Of a stretch of 64,000 bases of DNA, positions 8,342 to 17,344 are shown piece after piece. This DNA is from Desulfoscipio sp. XC116 (GTDB lineage: Bacteria; Bacillota; Desulfotomaculia; Desulfotomaculales; Desulfallaceae): positions 124,001-188,000 of the forward strand of contig NZ_CP156660.1 of assembly GCF_039851975.1 (NCBI RefSeq). The letters are read 5' to 3'. Both the position numbers and the translations under genes were made by a program. The notes below the pieces were generated by a model that worked only from the letters and a program-made list of their open reading frames with translations, ran no database searches and had not been told where the DNA came from. The stretch's first letter is position 1. The number at the start of each line of letters is the position of its first letter.

Positions 8342-9112
8342 TTATTCTTTATTGGCTCGATTATCTGGTGTGGTTGGTTCTTGAGGTTCATCTTTTGTCG
8401 CGGGCTTTGCCGGCTTATCCTTACTTGTAGGCTGGGTGACCGGTTTATCAAGCGGGGGGTCGTTCATTTCATTTTCTTTTTTGTTGCGTTTGATCTTGGT
8501 GATGGAACTATTTATGTTAGAGCCCAGTTCTCTGGTCTTCTGTAAAGTTGACTCCCAAATATGACTGGTGGAATCCTTTACGCCGCGTAATTTTTCCTGT
8601 AAACCCCCGTCCAGTTTAAACGCTTCATCTAAAGCCTGGTCCCGGCAGACTATCATATCCTTGCCAATGGTAAGGATATGATTAATATCTAAAAAGGCTT
8701 TGCCGCTATACAAGCCGTTTATAAAACTGCCGCTGAATTCCATACCGATCATTTCGCCCGAAGCTTGATTTACGTAATAATCGTCCGCTTCACCCAGCAA
8801 TGTACCGCTTTCGGTTACGACACGGGCCCCGCTTATTTTTACTTTGTTTTTGGTCAGGCTGATAATTTCCGGCAGGTTGCCGCCTTTTTGTATCATGGCG
8901 CCTTGTCTGATCGTTACGGCGTCTTCGCCAACACTGTGTACATTGCTGTAAGGAATAAATTTTTGATCGTTAAACCAACCCTTTTGTTCTATAATCAGGG
9001 CGGCCACCCTTTTTAACCCGGGGTCAACTACCAGGCCTTTAATAATGCCGATCTGTTGACCTTCTTCCAAGCTTATTACCGGCATGGAAATAAATTGTTT
9101 ACTCTTGCGCAT
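8342..9112 (-). CDS. PRC-barrel domain protein with a charged C-terminal tail
   Basis: 256 residues from ATG 9112 (start MRKSKQF), downstream of a G-rich ribosome-binding site. Two PRC-barrel-like beta domains can be seen: about residues 5-78 (ISLEEGQQIGIIKGLVVDP ... KFIPYSNVHSVGEDAV) and about 92-165 (GARVVTESGTLLGEADDYYV). A helical segment follows, then a Lys/Pro/Thr/Asp-rich tail from about 215 to the end that is probably disordered. PRC barrels bind RNA or protein partners (RimM, the photosynthetic reaction-centre H chain), but the specific role here is unknown. The gene is divergent from rplY and convergent with prs. A longer frame to 9172 adds 20 residues without a ribosome-binding site. 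Confidence 0.75.
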   Translation of the reverse strand: MRKSKQFISMPVISLEEGQQIGIIKGLVVDPGLKRVAALIIEQKGWFNDQKFIPYSNVHSVGEDAVTIRQGAMIQKGGNLPEIISLTKNKVKISGARVVTESGTLLGEADDYYVNQASGEMIGMEFSGSFINGLYSGKAFLDINHILTIGKDMIVCRDQALDEAFKLDGGLQEKLRGVKDSTSHIWESTLQKTRELGSNINSSITKIKRNKKENEMNDPPLDKPVTQPTSKDKPAKPATKDEPQEPTTPDNRANKE

Positions 9113-9218
9113 TATTAACACACCCCCTGTGCGCCTAATTATTCTACTAAATGTTATGTAGATGGCGGGCATGATATAACTATTAAAAGGGAATATTATC
9201 CTTGAGGAGGTTTAAAAA

Positions 9219-9845
9219 ATGGCGAATCTAAATTTACAGGTTAGTTACAGGCAGCAAAAGGGAAAGAGCTATCGTAAACAATTAGCCCGCCGGGAAATGA
9301 TACCGGGTGTGGTCTACGGTAAGGCGGTGGGCAGTATTCCAATCGAGGTGGAGCTAAAACCGCTGAAAAAGATTTTATCGGCGGGCGCCAATTCGCTTAT
9401 CGACTTATCTGTCAAAGGACCGGAGACGGAAGAAAGACACTGCAAAGTATTAATTAAAAGTATGCAGTATGGTGCTGTAAAGCATAATCTGCTCAGCGTG
9501 GACCTGCATCAAATTTCCCTGGAAAGCACTATTCAGACGGCCGTGCCGATTAATTTCAGCGGTGCGGTAAACGATGGCCTTGTGCAATACGCTCTGCGGG
9601 AAATACAGGTATCCTGTCTGCCTACTGATATTCCCCGGGAAGTTAATGTAAATATAGACGGCCTGACTATAGGTGATACCATTGCTGTCAGGGACGTTGC
9701 GATTCCGAATAACGTAGATTTGGTTGACGACCCTGGTACTACGGTGGTAACCGTAGTGGCGCAGCGTGCCGACGAAGCGCCTGCTGTTGAGGCGGCGCCG
9801 GGTGAAGATGAGCCCGGTGCTGCCGCTGATGGAACACCTGCTTAA
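9219..9845 (+). CDS. rplY: 50S ribosomal protein L25, general stress (Ctc) family
   Basis: 208 residues. The N-terminal L25 5S-rRNA-binding domain (about 1-95: KGKSYRKQLARREMIPGVVYG, GANSLIDL) is followed by the TL5/Ctc beta domain (about 100-185: VPINFSGAV, EVNVNIDGLTIGDTIAVRDV) and a short acidic Ala/Pro-rich tail. In Bacillus Ctc binds 5S rRNA under stress. Start ATG 9219 lies after GAGGAGG. It precedes pth, as in Bacillus (ctc-spoVC). Confidence 0.95.
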   Translation: MANLNLQVSYRQQKGKSYRKQLARREMIPGVVYGKAVGSIPIEVELKPLKKILSAGANSLIDLSVKGPETEERHCKVLIKSMQYGAVKHNLLSVDLHQISLESTIQTAVPINFSGAVNDGLVQYALREIQVSCLPTDIPREVNVNIDGLTIGDTIAVRDVAIPNNVDLVDDPGTTVVTVVAQRADEAPAVEAAPGEDEPGAAADGTPA

Positions 9846-9912
9846 AAGTTATGAACAAATTCCCCTTGTCGTGCATATTCTGGGATATGCATTGTATAAG
9901 GAGGCGATATTA

Positions 9913-10194
9913 ATGGTTGACGCTGCTGGGGCCGGATATCCTCCCGGAGGGTATCCCGGCGGTGGTATGGGGGGATCGTGCGGTCCCGGATACGGAATGA
10001 CTTTCTCTGACCGGCTACAGAGCTCGGTGGGTAAAAATGTTACCGTTTATGTGGGTGAAGGGTCCTCCCCGGTCACCGGGACGCTGCATGGTGTTGGTTC
10101 TAATTACGTTGAAGTGCGTCGGACGAACAATAATGCCGGAGAGACTATGTTAATACTTATGCAGGCCATAACAGCTATTTCCGTGCCAACGTAG
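9913..10194 (+). CDS. Small Gly-rich protein with an Sm-like/DUF2642-like C-terminus
   Basis: 93 residues from ATG 9913, preceded by AAGGAGGCGAT. Residues 5-30 are Gly/Pro/Tyr-rich (GYPPGGYPGGGMGGS). Residues about 38-92 (SSVGKNVTVYVGEG ... VTGTLHGVGSNYVEV ... ILMQAITAISVP) have the strand pattern of small Sm-like spore-associated proteins such as DUF2642/YuzF. That comparison is from memory and moderate. A Gly-rich head plus this fold would fit a spore-coat-type protein, but function is unknown. Standing between rplY and pth, it is an addition to the Bacillus order. Confidence 0.65.
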   Translation: MVDAAGAGYPPGGYPGGGMGGSCGPGYGMTFSDRLQSSVGKNVTVYVGEGSSPVTGTLHGVGSNYVEVRRTNNNAGETMLILMQAITAISVPT

Positions 10195-10218
10195 ATATTT
10201 TAAAATTCAGTGCTTGGC

Positions 10219-10254
10219 TACCCTCTTTCTTTGGGAAGAGGGTAAATTATTTTT
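10219..10254 (+). terminator. Terminator before pth
   Basis: A 9-bp stem TACCCTCTT (10219-10227) / AAGAGGGTA (10236-10244), then an A/T-rich stretch with TTTTT at about 10250-10254. Confidence 0.6.
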
Positions 10255-10454
10255 AAGATTGAATAGGGGTTATAGTATAAAATAATAGCGTGGTATTAAT
10301 GTCCGTGGAGATGCAACTTCCCCCCGAAGCTTAGAACTGCGAATGCATGACCTGGTTGGCATTGTACTGCCACTCACAGAAATAAAAGACTTACGCCAAG
10401 TTAATCGGGTTAAAAATATAGTCTCGGTAAATTAGAAAGCGGAGGTAATGTGTT

Positions 10455-11030
10455 TTGAAACTGGTAGTGGGATTAGGCAACCCGGGGCCTAAATATGCGT
10501 TAACAAGACATAATATCGGTTTTAGAGCGGTGGACCGGCTGGCGGGCTGGCTGGACGCGGCGGCAGATCGTTCTTTTTTACGCTCCCTGGTGGGACAAGG
10601 ATTATATGCAGGCGAAAAAATTATATTGGTTAAGCCTCAGACATATATGAATCTAAGCGGGGAAGCGGTAGTTCCGTTGCTTAACTGGTATAAATTGCCT
10701 CCCGCCGATCTGACGGTTATTTACGATGATCTGGACCTGCCGCCCGGCCGGTTGCGCATTCGTGACCGGGGCGGCGCAGGCGGGCACCGGGGACTGGCTT
10801 CCATTATCGACTTATTGGGTACCGGTGATTTTGTCCGGGTGCGCATTGGCATTGGGCGTCCCCCCGTGCCCGGTCCGGAAGTGGCCGATTGGGTACTGGC
10901 CCGGCCCGGCTCCGGTGATGAGGAGAATATTGTCCGGGTGCTGGAAACCGTGCCTGAAGTGGTGGGGGAAATCATTAATGCCGGGGCTGTATCCGCTATG
11001 AATAAGTTTAACGGTAATAAGACAGTATAA
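10455..11030 (+). CDS. pth: Peptidyl-tRNA hydrolase
   Basis: 191 residues. Hydrolyses peptidyl-tRNA released from stalled ribosomes. Motifs: VGLGNPGPKYALTRHNIGF with the catalytic His at about residue 20, LVKPQTYMNLSGEAV (Asn about 67), VIYDDLDLPPGRLRIR (Asp about 93) and GGAGGHRGL. Start TTG 10455 after AGCGGAGG. Known as spoVC in Bacillus, where it also lies between ctc and fin-mfd. Confidence 0.96.
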   Translation: MKLVVGLGNPGPKYALTRHNIGFRAVDRLAGWLDAAADRSFLRSLVGQGLYAGEKIILVKPQTYMNLSGEAVVPLLNWYKLPPADLTVIYDDLDLPPGRLRIRDRGGAGGHRGLASIIDLLGTGDFVRVRIGIGRPPVPGPEVADWVLARPGSGDEENIVRVLETVPEVVGEIINAGAVSAMNKFNGNKTV

Positions 11031-11071
11031 GCGCACCGGCAGATGTCAATATTATTAGCAGGGGAATCTAT

Positions 11072-11440
11072 TTGTTTGTACTGGCAGGTTTATTGTCCGC
11101 GCTGACAGCCCGCTTGATATTGGGCCTCGTTGGCAAGGCACGTAATGTACTGATAATTGTAATGATGGCGCCGGCGGTGGAGGAATCGGCTAAATCAGGG
11201 CTGGCGCTGCTTTTGGACACTAATGTGTTCTTAGCTCATGCGGTATTCGGCGGTGTGGAACTGGTTGCGGATTCCCTTGGCGGGCGCGGTATTTGGCCGG
11301 GCCTTGCCGCATTGGTACTGCATAGCCTGTTGGGTTTTGCCACCGTCTGGCTGTTAACATATGTCGGGGTGGCCATGGCGGTGGTGCTGGCGGCGCTGTT
11401 GCACGGGTTATGGAATTACACGGCGGTTCGGTTGCTGTGA
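11072..11440 (+). CDS. Small membrane protein resembling a PrsW/CAAX-type intramembrane protease
   Basis: 122 residues, almost all hydrophobic, with about four membrane segments. It carries EESAK (residues about 36-40), a glutamate in HAVFGGVELV (about 56-65), HSLLG (about 83-87) and a C-terminal HGLWNY (about 111-116). The EExxK plus spaced membrane histidines and glutamate are hallmarks of the PrsW/ABI-CAAX protease superfamily, but the protein is much shorter than PrsW. Start TTG 11072 after AGGGGAATC. It lies between pth and the fin-like gene and is not part of the Bacillus order. Catalytic activity is inferred only. Confidence 0.55.
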   Translation: MFVLAGLLSALTARLILGLVGKARNVLIIVMMAPAVEESAKSGLALLLDTNVFLAHAVFGGVELVADSLGGRGIWPGLAALVLHSLLGFATVWLLTYVGVAMAVVLAALLHGLWNYTAVRLL

Positions 11441-11475
11441 CCGGCTTTAACGTTATTATGGCAGGTGAAATGTAA

Positions 11476-11706
11476 ATGAAAATTTACCACGTTTGTGAGT
11501 GCTGTGACCGGGTCTTTAAAATTACCGAGTCGGTTGGCCGGGAGCTCCGCGTTGACCTTGATAACTTGACTGGCGGTGAAACCGGGGATATAATGAAGGG
11601 AGAACCTGAAAATGGAAGTGGTGTGGCCGCAGGTTTGTGCAATGAGTGCCGCGAAGAAATATACGGCGGCGTTGACCACTTTTTTTATCCCGCTAGATTA
11701 AATTAA
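11476..11706 (+). CDS. fin: Probable anti-sigma-F factor Fin (YabK family)
   Basis: 76 residues with two CxxC pairs: CECC at residues 7-10 and CNEC at about 54-57, with LTGGETGDIM between them. Fin is a small zinc protein with the same two-CxxC layout that turns down sigma-F in the forespore, and in Bacillus it lies exactly here between pth and mfd. The middle section here is longer and Gly-rich (GEPENGSGVAAG). Assignment rests on position plus cysteine pattern; sequence similarity elsewhere is low. A strong terminator separates it from mfd. Confidence 0.65.
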   Translation: MKIYHVCECCDRVFKITESVGRELRVDLDNLTGGETGDIMKGEPENGSGVAAGLCNECREEIYGGVDHFFYPARLN

Positions 11707-11721
11707 AAAGGATAAGGCCGG

Positions 11722-11753
11722 AGCTTTAGCCTGATGGCGCTAAAGCTTTTTTT
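11722..11753 (+). terminator. Terminator after the fin-like gene
   Basis: A 9-bp stem AGCTTTAGC (11722-11730) / GCTAAAGCT (11739-11747) followed by T7. Confidence 0.88.
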
Positions 11754-11786
11754 GTGATGCCTTCTTACGGCTGGTGATCTGATAAA

Positions 11787-14700
11787 ATGCAGGGTTTATT
11801 GAAATTGATTAAGGATACCACGGAATATGCGGGCCTGGTGAAGGGTTTAACTGTTCACCGGAGCCAGCAGCAGGTATTTGGACTGACCGGTGCCCAGCGC
11901 AATTTAATGATAGCGTCGTTGGCGAGCTCCGGATATCCGACCGTGCTGGTGGTCACGCCGGGAGAGGTGGAGGCCGGTCAGGTGGCGGATGACTTATTCG
12001 CGCTGCTGCCGCAAATGCGGGTGCTGCAATTCCGCGTTAATGAACAGTTGCCTTACCAGGTGCTGGCTCACGGTATGGAAGTGACGGCTGCCCGGCTGGG
12101 CGTGCTGGAAGGTTTGTGCCGTTCTGAGCCAATGGTTGTCGTGGCGCCGGTGGAGGCGCTGATGAGCCGTTTAAGCCCGCCGGATGTATTTGCCGGCGCC
12201 GGTTTGGAGTTGGTCGTGGGTAACCGGCAGGATACCGGTGAACTGGGACAGCGCCTGGTGGCTATGGGCTATGAAAGAGTTGATTTAGTGGAACGGGGCG
12301 GGCAGTTTAGCGTGCGCGGCGGAATTGTGGATATTTTCCCCATGACCTCCGCTATGCCCGCGCGATTGGAATTCTTTGATGATGAAGTCGATTCCATCCG
12401 CCTATTTGAGGTGGAGTCTCAGCGTTCCGATAAGAAAATCGACCGGCTGATTGTTTTCCCGGCCCGTGAAATGACAGCAAGCCGTGATCTATGGGCCATG
12501 GGACATTCCGCCGTTAGCGCGGAGTACCGGATTGGGCGGCGCAAGCTGGCTAAATCCGGCGATCAGGCGGCGCTGGGTTTTTTTGAGGAACACTTCGGGC
12601 ATTTGCTGGATATGCTGAACAACGGTGTTTATTTTCCCGGTCTTGAACAATTTATACCGTATTTCTACCCCCGGCCGGTAAGTTTGCTGGATTATCTTCC
12701 GCAGGGAACACCTGTATTAATTGATGAGCCGCTAAAGATCAGGGAAGCGGTGCAAAGTATTCAACGGGAGCGGGCTGAGACATATGCCGATCTCCTTACC
12801 CGGGGTAAGGTGCTGCCGGGTCAAATCAAGTGTTACCTGGATTGGGATGAGCTGTACGAAGGTATTGCCGCCCGGCGGACGGTGTATTTTTCTTTTATGC
12901 CTCGCCAGGCGCCGTTTATCCACCCGCAAAAGATAATTAATTTCGCGGCTAAATCCATGCACAGCTTTCTGGGACACACCGATATCCTGGCTGATGAAAT
13001 ACGCCAGTGGCGTCGCAACGGCAACGCGGTGGTGCTCCTGGTAACGGGGCGGGATCGGGGCCAGCACCTGCTGGACGCGCTCAGGGACGAAAAACTGGAT
13101 GTTTTTTACATGGCATCCCTGGACCGGGAGGTCAAACCCGGCCATGTGGTGATTAGCCACGGCCAGCTTACCGGAGGCTTTGAACTGGTCAACGCCCGGC
13201 TGGTGGTGATCACCGAGGGTGAGATATTCGGACAGCGCAAGCGCAGAAAACGAGAGCAGCCCCGTGAGGCAAGCAACCGGCTTGAACCTTTTACCGATCT
13301 CAAAGCGGGAGATTACGTGGTGCACGTGAATCACGGCATAGGCCGCTATCGGGGTATTGTGCCGCTGGATATAGGCGGTATTCGCAAAGAATACCTGTTG
13401 ATTAAATACGCGGGCGAAGATAAACTGTATGTACCCACCGATCAGGTATCCTTGCTGCAAAAATATCTGGGTGCCGAAGCTGACAGCCCGCGCCTTTCCA
13501 AGCTGGGCGGTGCGGAATGGAACCGGGTGAAAAGCCGGGTCCGGGAAGCGGTACGGGATATGGCCCAGGAGCTGTTGGCCCTTTACGCCGCCCGGGAAAC
13601 GGTGCGGGGATATGCCTTCGGGCCGGACACTGTGTGGCAGAAGGAATTTGAGGATGCCTTTCCTTATGAAGAAACACCGGATCAACTGCGGGCTATCGAT
13701 GATGTAAAACATGATATGGAAAGCCCGCGCCCCATGGACCGGTTACTTTGCGGTGATGTTGGCTATGGAAAGACCGAGGTGGCTCTGCGGGCGGCCTTTA
13801 AAGCGGTAATGGAAAGCAAGCAGGTGGCCGTGCTGGTTCCAACCACCATACTGGCACAACAGCATTATAATACCTTCCGGGAGCGTTTTGCAGGTTATCC
13901 GGTAACGGTGGAGATGCTCAGCCGGTTTCGGACGCCCCGTGAACAACGTCCGATTATCCGGGGACTTAAGGAAGGCGGCATCGATATAATTATCGGTACT
14001 CACCGGCTGGTGCAGGAGGATGTAATCTTTAAAAACCTTGGCTTGCTGGTGGTGGATGAAGAACAGCGTTTCGGAGTGTCACACAAGGAAAAATTAAAAA
14101 AGCTGCGTACCAGCGTAGATGTTTTAACTCTTACCGCCACTCCTATACCTCGCACGCTGCATATGTCACTGGTGGGCGTGCGGGATACCAGCTTGCTGGA
14201 GACGCCGCCGGAAAACAGGTTTCCGGTGCAAACTTATGTGCTGGAAGAAGATCCGCTCTTGATCCGGGAGGCCATCCGGCGGGAATTGGGCCGGGACGGT
14301 CAGGTGTATTATGTGCACAACCGGGTGGCCGACCTGGACAACGTGGCTATGTGGATTAAGGGACTGGTGCCCGAAGCTCGCATTGTCACCGCTCACGGTC
14401 AGATGCGGGAAGAAGAGTTGGAACAAATTATGCTGGACTTTATAGACGGAGCTTATGATGTCCTGGCGTGCACTACCATCATAGAAAGCGGCTTGGATAT
14501 TCCTAATGTTAATACGTTAATTATTAAAGAAGCCAACAACTTTGGATTAGCTCAGCTTTACCAGCTGCGCGGCCGGGTAGGTCGGGCCAACCGGCTGGCT
14601 TATGCTTACCTTACCTTTCGTAAGGATAGGGTATTGAACGAGGTGGCTGAAAAAAGATTGGCGGCGATCAGGGAATTCACTGAGTTTGGTTCGGGTTATA

Positions 14701-15305
14701 AAATCGCCATGCGCGATTTGGAAATCAGGGGAGCCGGTAATTTGCTGGGTGCGGAACAGCATGGTCATATTGCCGCGGTGGGCTTTGACTTGTATTGCCG
14801 CCTGTTGGAGGAGGCCGTGCGGGAGGCCCGGGGCCAAAAGGATGAACAACCGGTGGAAACCGTGGTGGAACTGCCCGTGGAGGCTTATATACCCAATGAA
14901 TATATTTCCGATGCCAATCAGAAGGTGGAAATATACCGGCGCATTGCCTCTCTGCAGCGGGTAAGCACGATTGCCGATCTGGAAGAAGAGCTGGTTGATC
15001 GTTTTGGTGATTTGCCCCCGGCAGTACAAAACTTGCTGAGGATATCTAAAATCAGGGTCATGGCCGGACATCTAAAGGTAAGATCGGTCAACAGGCAGCA
15101 GGGTTTTTACCGGCTGATCTTTGCTTCGGGGCATGCTCTTACCGGGGAAAAGCTGGTGGCGGTAGGAGAGTTTTATCGCAATAAAGTAAAATTCAGCCAT
15201 ACCGACGGTGAATTTGAGATCCGTTATAAAATTCGTGAGGCCGGGCGCTTGCCCACCGAACAATTGGATGAATTTGAAAGATTTCTAGCCAGACTGGCTG
15301 ATTAA
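11787..15305 (+). CDS. mfd: Transcription-repair coupling factor
   Basis: 1172 residues, full length. An N-terminal UvrB-like region (1 to about 350) is followed by the RNA-polymerase-interacting CarD-like module at about 500-565 (DYVVHVNHGIGRYRGI). The SF2 translocase has Walker A GDVGYGKTE at about 655, the DEEQRFGV box at about 756, the TATPIPRTL motif at about 785 and QLRGRVGR near 925. The C-terminal TRCF domain ends the protein. Mfd removes RNA polymerase stalled at lesions and recruits UvrA. Start ATG 11787. Position fin-mfd-spoVT as in Bacillus. Confidence 0.97.
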   Translation: MQGLLKLIKDTTEYAGLVKGLTVHRSQQQVFGLTGAQRNLMIASLASSGYPTVLVVTPGEVEAGQVADDLFALLPQMRVLQFRVNEQLPYQVLAHGMEVTAARLGVLEGLCRSEPMVVVAPVEALMSRLSPPDVFAGAGLELVVGNRQDTGELGQRLVAMGYERVDLVERGGQFSVRGGIVDIFPMTSAMPARLEFFDDEVDSIRLFEVESQRSDKKIDRLIVFPAREMTASRDLWAMGHSAVSAEYRIGRRKLAKSGDQAALGFFEEHFGHLLDMLNNGVYFPGLEQFIPYFYPRPVSLLDYLPQGTPVLIDEPLKIREAVQSIQRERAETYADLLTRGKVLPGQIKCYLDWDELYEGIAARRTVYFSFMPRQAPFIHPQKIINFAAKSMHSFLGHTDILADEIRQWRRNGNAVVLLVTGRDRGQHLLDALRDEKLDVFYMASLDREVKPGHVVISHGQLTGGFELVNARLVVITEGEIFGQRKRRKREQPREASNRLEPFTDLKAGDYVVHVNHGIGRYRGIVPLDIGGIRKEYLLIKYAGEDKLYVPTDQVSLLQKYLGAEADSPRLSKLGGAEWNRVKSRVREAVRDMAQELLALYAARETVRGYAFGPDTVWQKEFEDAFPYEETPDQLRAIDDVKHDMESPRPMDRLLCGDVGYGKTEVALRAAFKAVMESKQVAVLVPTTILAQQHYNTFRERFAGYPVTVEMLSRFRTPREQRPIIRGLKEGGIDIIIGTHRLVQEDVIFKNLGLLVVDEEQRFGVSHKEKLKKLRTSVDVLTLTATPIPRTLHMSLVGVRDTSLLETPPENRFPVQTYVLEEDPLLIREAIRRELGRDGQVYYVHNRVADLDNVAMWIKGLVPEARIVTAHGQMREEELEQIMLDFIDGAYDVLACTTIIESGLDIPNVNTLIIKEANNFGLAQLYQLRGRVGRANRLAYAYLTFRKDRVLNEVAEKRLAAIREFTEFGSGYKIAMRDLEIRGAGNLLGAEQHGHIAAVGFDLYCRLLEEAVREARGQKDEQPVETVVELPVEAYIPNEYISDANQKVEIYRRIASLQRVSTIADLEEELVDRFGDLPPAVQNLLRISKIRVMAGHLKVRSVNRQQGFYRLIFASGHALTGEKLVAVGEFYRNKVKFSHTDGEFEIRYKIREAGRLPTEQLDEFERFLARLAD

Positions 15306-15487
15306 ATACACATAGAGGATATGACAATAGCTCCGTCTAAATAACCGGCGCAGGTCATTATGGCACAAATTGTGTGTATGGGTACGTTGGGCCGTGCTAT
15401 TGTGGGGCACGTTTCTTTGCTATATAATTAAGTAAGTTGACGCCGCCCCCATTCGAGGCGGCCTACTATTAGGGGAGGAGATATATT

Positions 15488-16528
15488 TTGCGTAAAAACG
15501 GTATTATTTTTTTAAGTTTAATGCTTTTACTGGCAACCTTTGTGCTTGGTGGCTGCGGTGGCAGCGGCGATGTGGTGGCTACGGTGAACGGTGAAAGTAT
15601 AACGTCCCGGGAGCTGGATCAGGAAGTAACCACTTACAAGAACAATCTGACCCAACAAGGTTACAACTTGGAAGGCGAACAGGCTAAAGAATTGGAAGAA
15701 ATGCTGCGCCAGCAAGTTTTAAGTCAGCTGATTGACCGCCGTTTGGTAATGGCGGAGGCTGAACGTTTGGACATGATGCCCGCGGATAAGGAAGTACAGG
15801 CAGAAATTAAGAAAATTAAAGAACAGTTGGGCAGTGAAGGTGAATTTAAGAAATTTTTAGCGGCCAACGGGATTAACGAGCCCAAACTGGATGATTTTAT
15901 GAAAGAGCAGTTGGCTGCAAACAAGCTGTACGAAAAAATAAGCGCTGAGGTTTCCGAACCGACCGAGGACGAGATAAAGGATTACTTTGCCGAGAACGGC
16001 GCCCAATATAGTGACCCGGAACAGCGTCAGGTCAGTCATATTTTAATCGGCGTGGGTGAATATTCGAATGGCAAAAACCGCACGGACGTGGATGCTAAAG
16101 TACTGGCGCTGCAGGTTGTGAACAAGGTGGCTTCGGGTGCCGACTTTGGCGAGTTGGCCAAGCAATACAGCGATGATACGGGCAGTAAAGACAACAGCGG
16201 CCAATACCCGCCTTTCAGCAAAGGCAGCGGTTTTGCGGAGGAATTTGAAAACGCCGCTTTTGACCTGCAGGAAAGTGGTCAGTATACTGCCGAGCCCGTC
16301 AAGACATCGTTCGGTTATCATATTATCCGGTTGGACAAAATAATTCCCGCTAAAACACATACGCTGAACGAGGTTAAAGATCAAATAGCCACCAGCTTGC
16401 ACAGTGAGAAAGTTAACCGGAAAGTCGGCGAATATATACAGGATTTGCGTGATAAAGCTGATGTGGTAAACAAGTTGGCCAAGGAATCGGATACTAAGTC
16501 CAAGGAAGATCAATCGACAGGAAAATAG
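15488..16528 (+). CDS. PrsA/SurA-type peptidyl-prolyl isomerase lipoprotein
   Basis: 346 residues. A signal peptide (about 1-22) ends in a lipobox, VLGGC, with lipidated Cys 23. A SurA-N-like helical domain follows (about 28-165), then a parvulin rotamase domain (about 180-280: VSHILIG, FGELAKQYSDD, FGYHIIRLD), then a charged C-terminal tail. PrsA-type foldases help secreted proteins fold outside the membrane. Start TTG 15488, with GGGGAGGAG at 15472. In Bacillus no foldase stands between mfd and spoVT, so this is an insertion into the conserved order. A GC-rich hairpin (GCCGCC 15442 / GGCGGC 15457) lies in the leader. Confidence 0.9.
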   Translation: MRKNGIIFLSLMLLLATFVLGGCGGSGDVVATVNGESITSRELDQEVTTYKNNLTQQGYNLEGEQAKELEEMLRQQVLSQLIDRRLVMAEAERLDMMPADKEVQAEIKKIKEQLGSEGEFKKFLAANGINEPKLDDFMKEQLAANKLYEKISAEVSEPTEDEIKDYFAENGAQYSDPEQRQVSHILIGVGEYSNGKNRTDVDAKVLALQVVNKVASGADFGELAKQYSDDTGSKDNSGQYPPFSKGSGFAEEFENAAFDLQESGQYTAEPVKTSFGYHIIRLDKIIPAKTHTLNEVKDQIATSLHSEKVNRKVGEYIQDLRDKADVVNKLAKESDTKSKEDQSTGK

Positions 16529-16577
16529 ACATTCCCTGGTAAGACGAAAATAATTTTACTTTGTATTGGAAAAAAAT

Positions 16578-16607
16578 GAATAATTGCCCCCCTCTGGTTA
16601 TATACTA
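16578..16607 (+). promoter_or_regulatory. Candidate sigma-G promoter of spoVT
   Basis: GAATA (16578-16582), an 18-base spacer, then TATACTA (16601-16607). The forespore sigma-G consensus is roughly GMATR-N18-CATnmTA, so only the first base of the -10 box differs. The implied transcript start is about 16614, 47 bases before spoVT, which is sigma-G dependent in Bacillus. Confidence 0.6.
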
Positions 16608-16660
16608 ACATAGAAAGTTTTATCGTGATTATTTACTGCTAAAGGAGGGAAGGGCGGCCC

Positions 16661-17221
16661 ATGAAGGCAACGGGTATAGTGCGTCGTATTGATGATCTCG
16701 GCAGGGTGGTTATCCCCAAAGAGATAAGACGGACTCTTAGAATCCGTGAAGGCGATCCGCTGGAGATTTTTGTTGATCGGGAAGGTGAAGTAATTTTAAA
16801 AAAATATTCGCCGATCGGTGAGCTGGGCGACTTTGCCAAAGAGTATGCGGATTCGCTGCACGAAGCGCTGGGACACATATCCTTAATTGCTGACCGGGAT
16901 GCCGTTATAGCTGTTTCCGGTGCATCCAAAAAGGAGTTTTTGAATAAACCGATAAGCAATGCCATAGAAAAAGTTATGGAAGAACGTAAGGCGGTGGTCA
17001 TTAATAATCCGGGAACCGATCAACAGGGTATGGATGGTATGATTATCGAGGACGGAGAATGCAAATATGCGGCGGAGGTTATTGCGCCTATTATTTCCGA
17101 GGGTGATCCTATCGGCGCGGTAATTCTTGCCTCCCGCGAACCGAATGTGAACATGGGAGAACTGGAATTAAAGCTGGCTGAAACCGCGGCGGGTTTTCTG
17201 GCCAAACAAATGGAACAATAA
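16661..17221 (+). CDS. spoVT: Stage V sporulation regulator SpoVT
   Basis: 186 residues. The N-terminal swapped-hairpin AbrB DNA-binding domain (1-52: TGIVRRIDDLGRVVIPKEIR, then GDPLEIFVD) is followed by a GAF-like C-terminal domain (about 60-184). SpoVT tunes late forespore (sigma-G) gene expression and spore properties. Length is standard. Start ATG 16661 with AAAGGAGGGAAG. Monocistronic: its own candidate sigma-G promoter lies upstream and a strong terminator overlaps the stop. spoVB, which follows spoVT in Bacillus, is absent. Confidence 0.97.
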   Translation: MKATGIVRRIDDLGRVVIPKEIRRTLRIREGDPLEIFVDREGEVILKKYSPIGELGDFAKEYADSLHEALGHISLIADRDAVIAVSGASKKEFLNKPISNAIEKVMEERKAVVINNPGTDQQGMDGMIIEDGECKYAAEVIAPIISEGDPIGAVILASREPNVNMGELELKLAETAAGFLAKQMEQ

Positions 17222-17249
17222 CGGCCCCAAAACGGGGGCCGTTTTTTTT
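17221..17249 (+). terminator. Terminator after spoVT
   Basis: An 8-bp stem ACGGCCCC (17221-17228) / GGGGCCGT (17235-17242) with T8 after it. Confidence 0.92.
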
Positions 17250-17344
17250 GTGTTCCGGGAGATGTTGTGAAAGGATTTTCGTAAATGCCCGTGTAATTGG
17301 TAAGAATAACAGTATGCTTATAATTATTCGGGGGGTTACAGATA

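Noticed and set aside
12732-13712. Long minus-strand open frame (326 codons) within mfd
   Set aside because: It is antisense to the conserved CarD and helicase regions of mfd and has no recognisable motif.
15371-15386. Possible sigma-54 promoter before the foldase gene (TGGCAC-like at 15360)
   Set aside because: TGGCAC is present but the -12 part reads GTGTG instead of TTGC at the required spacing.
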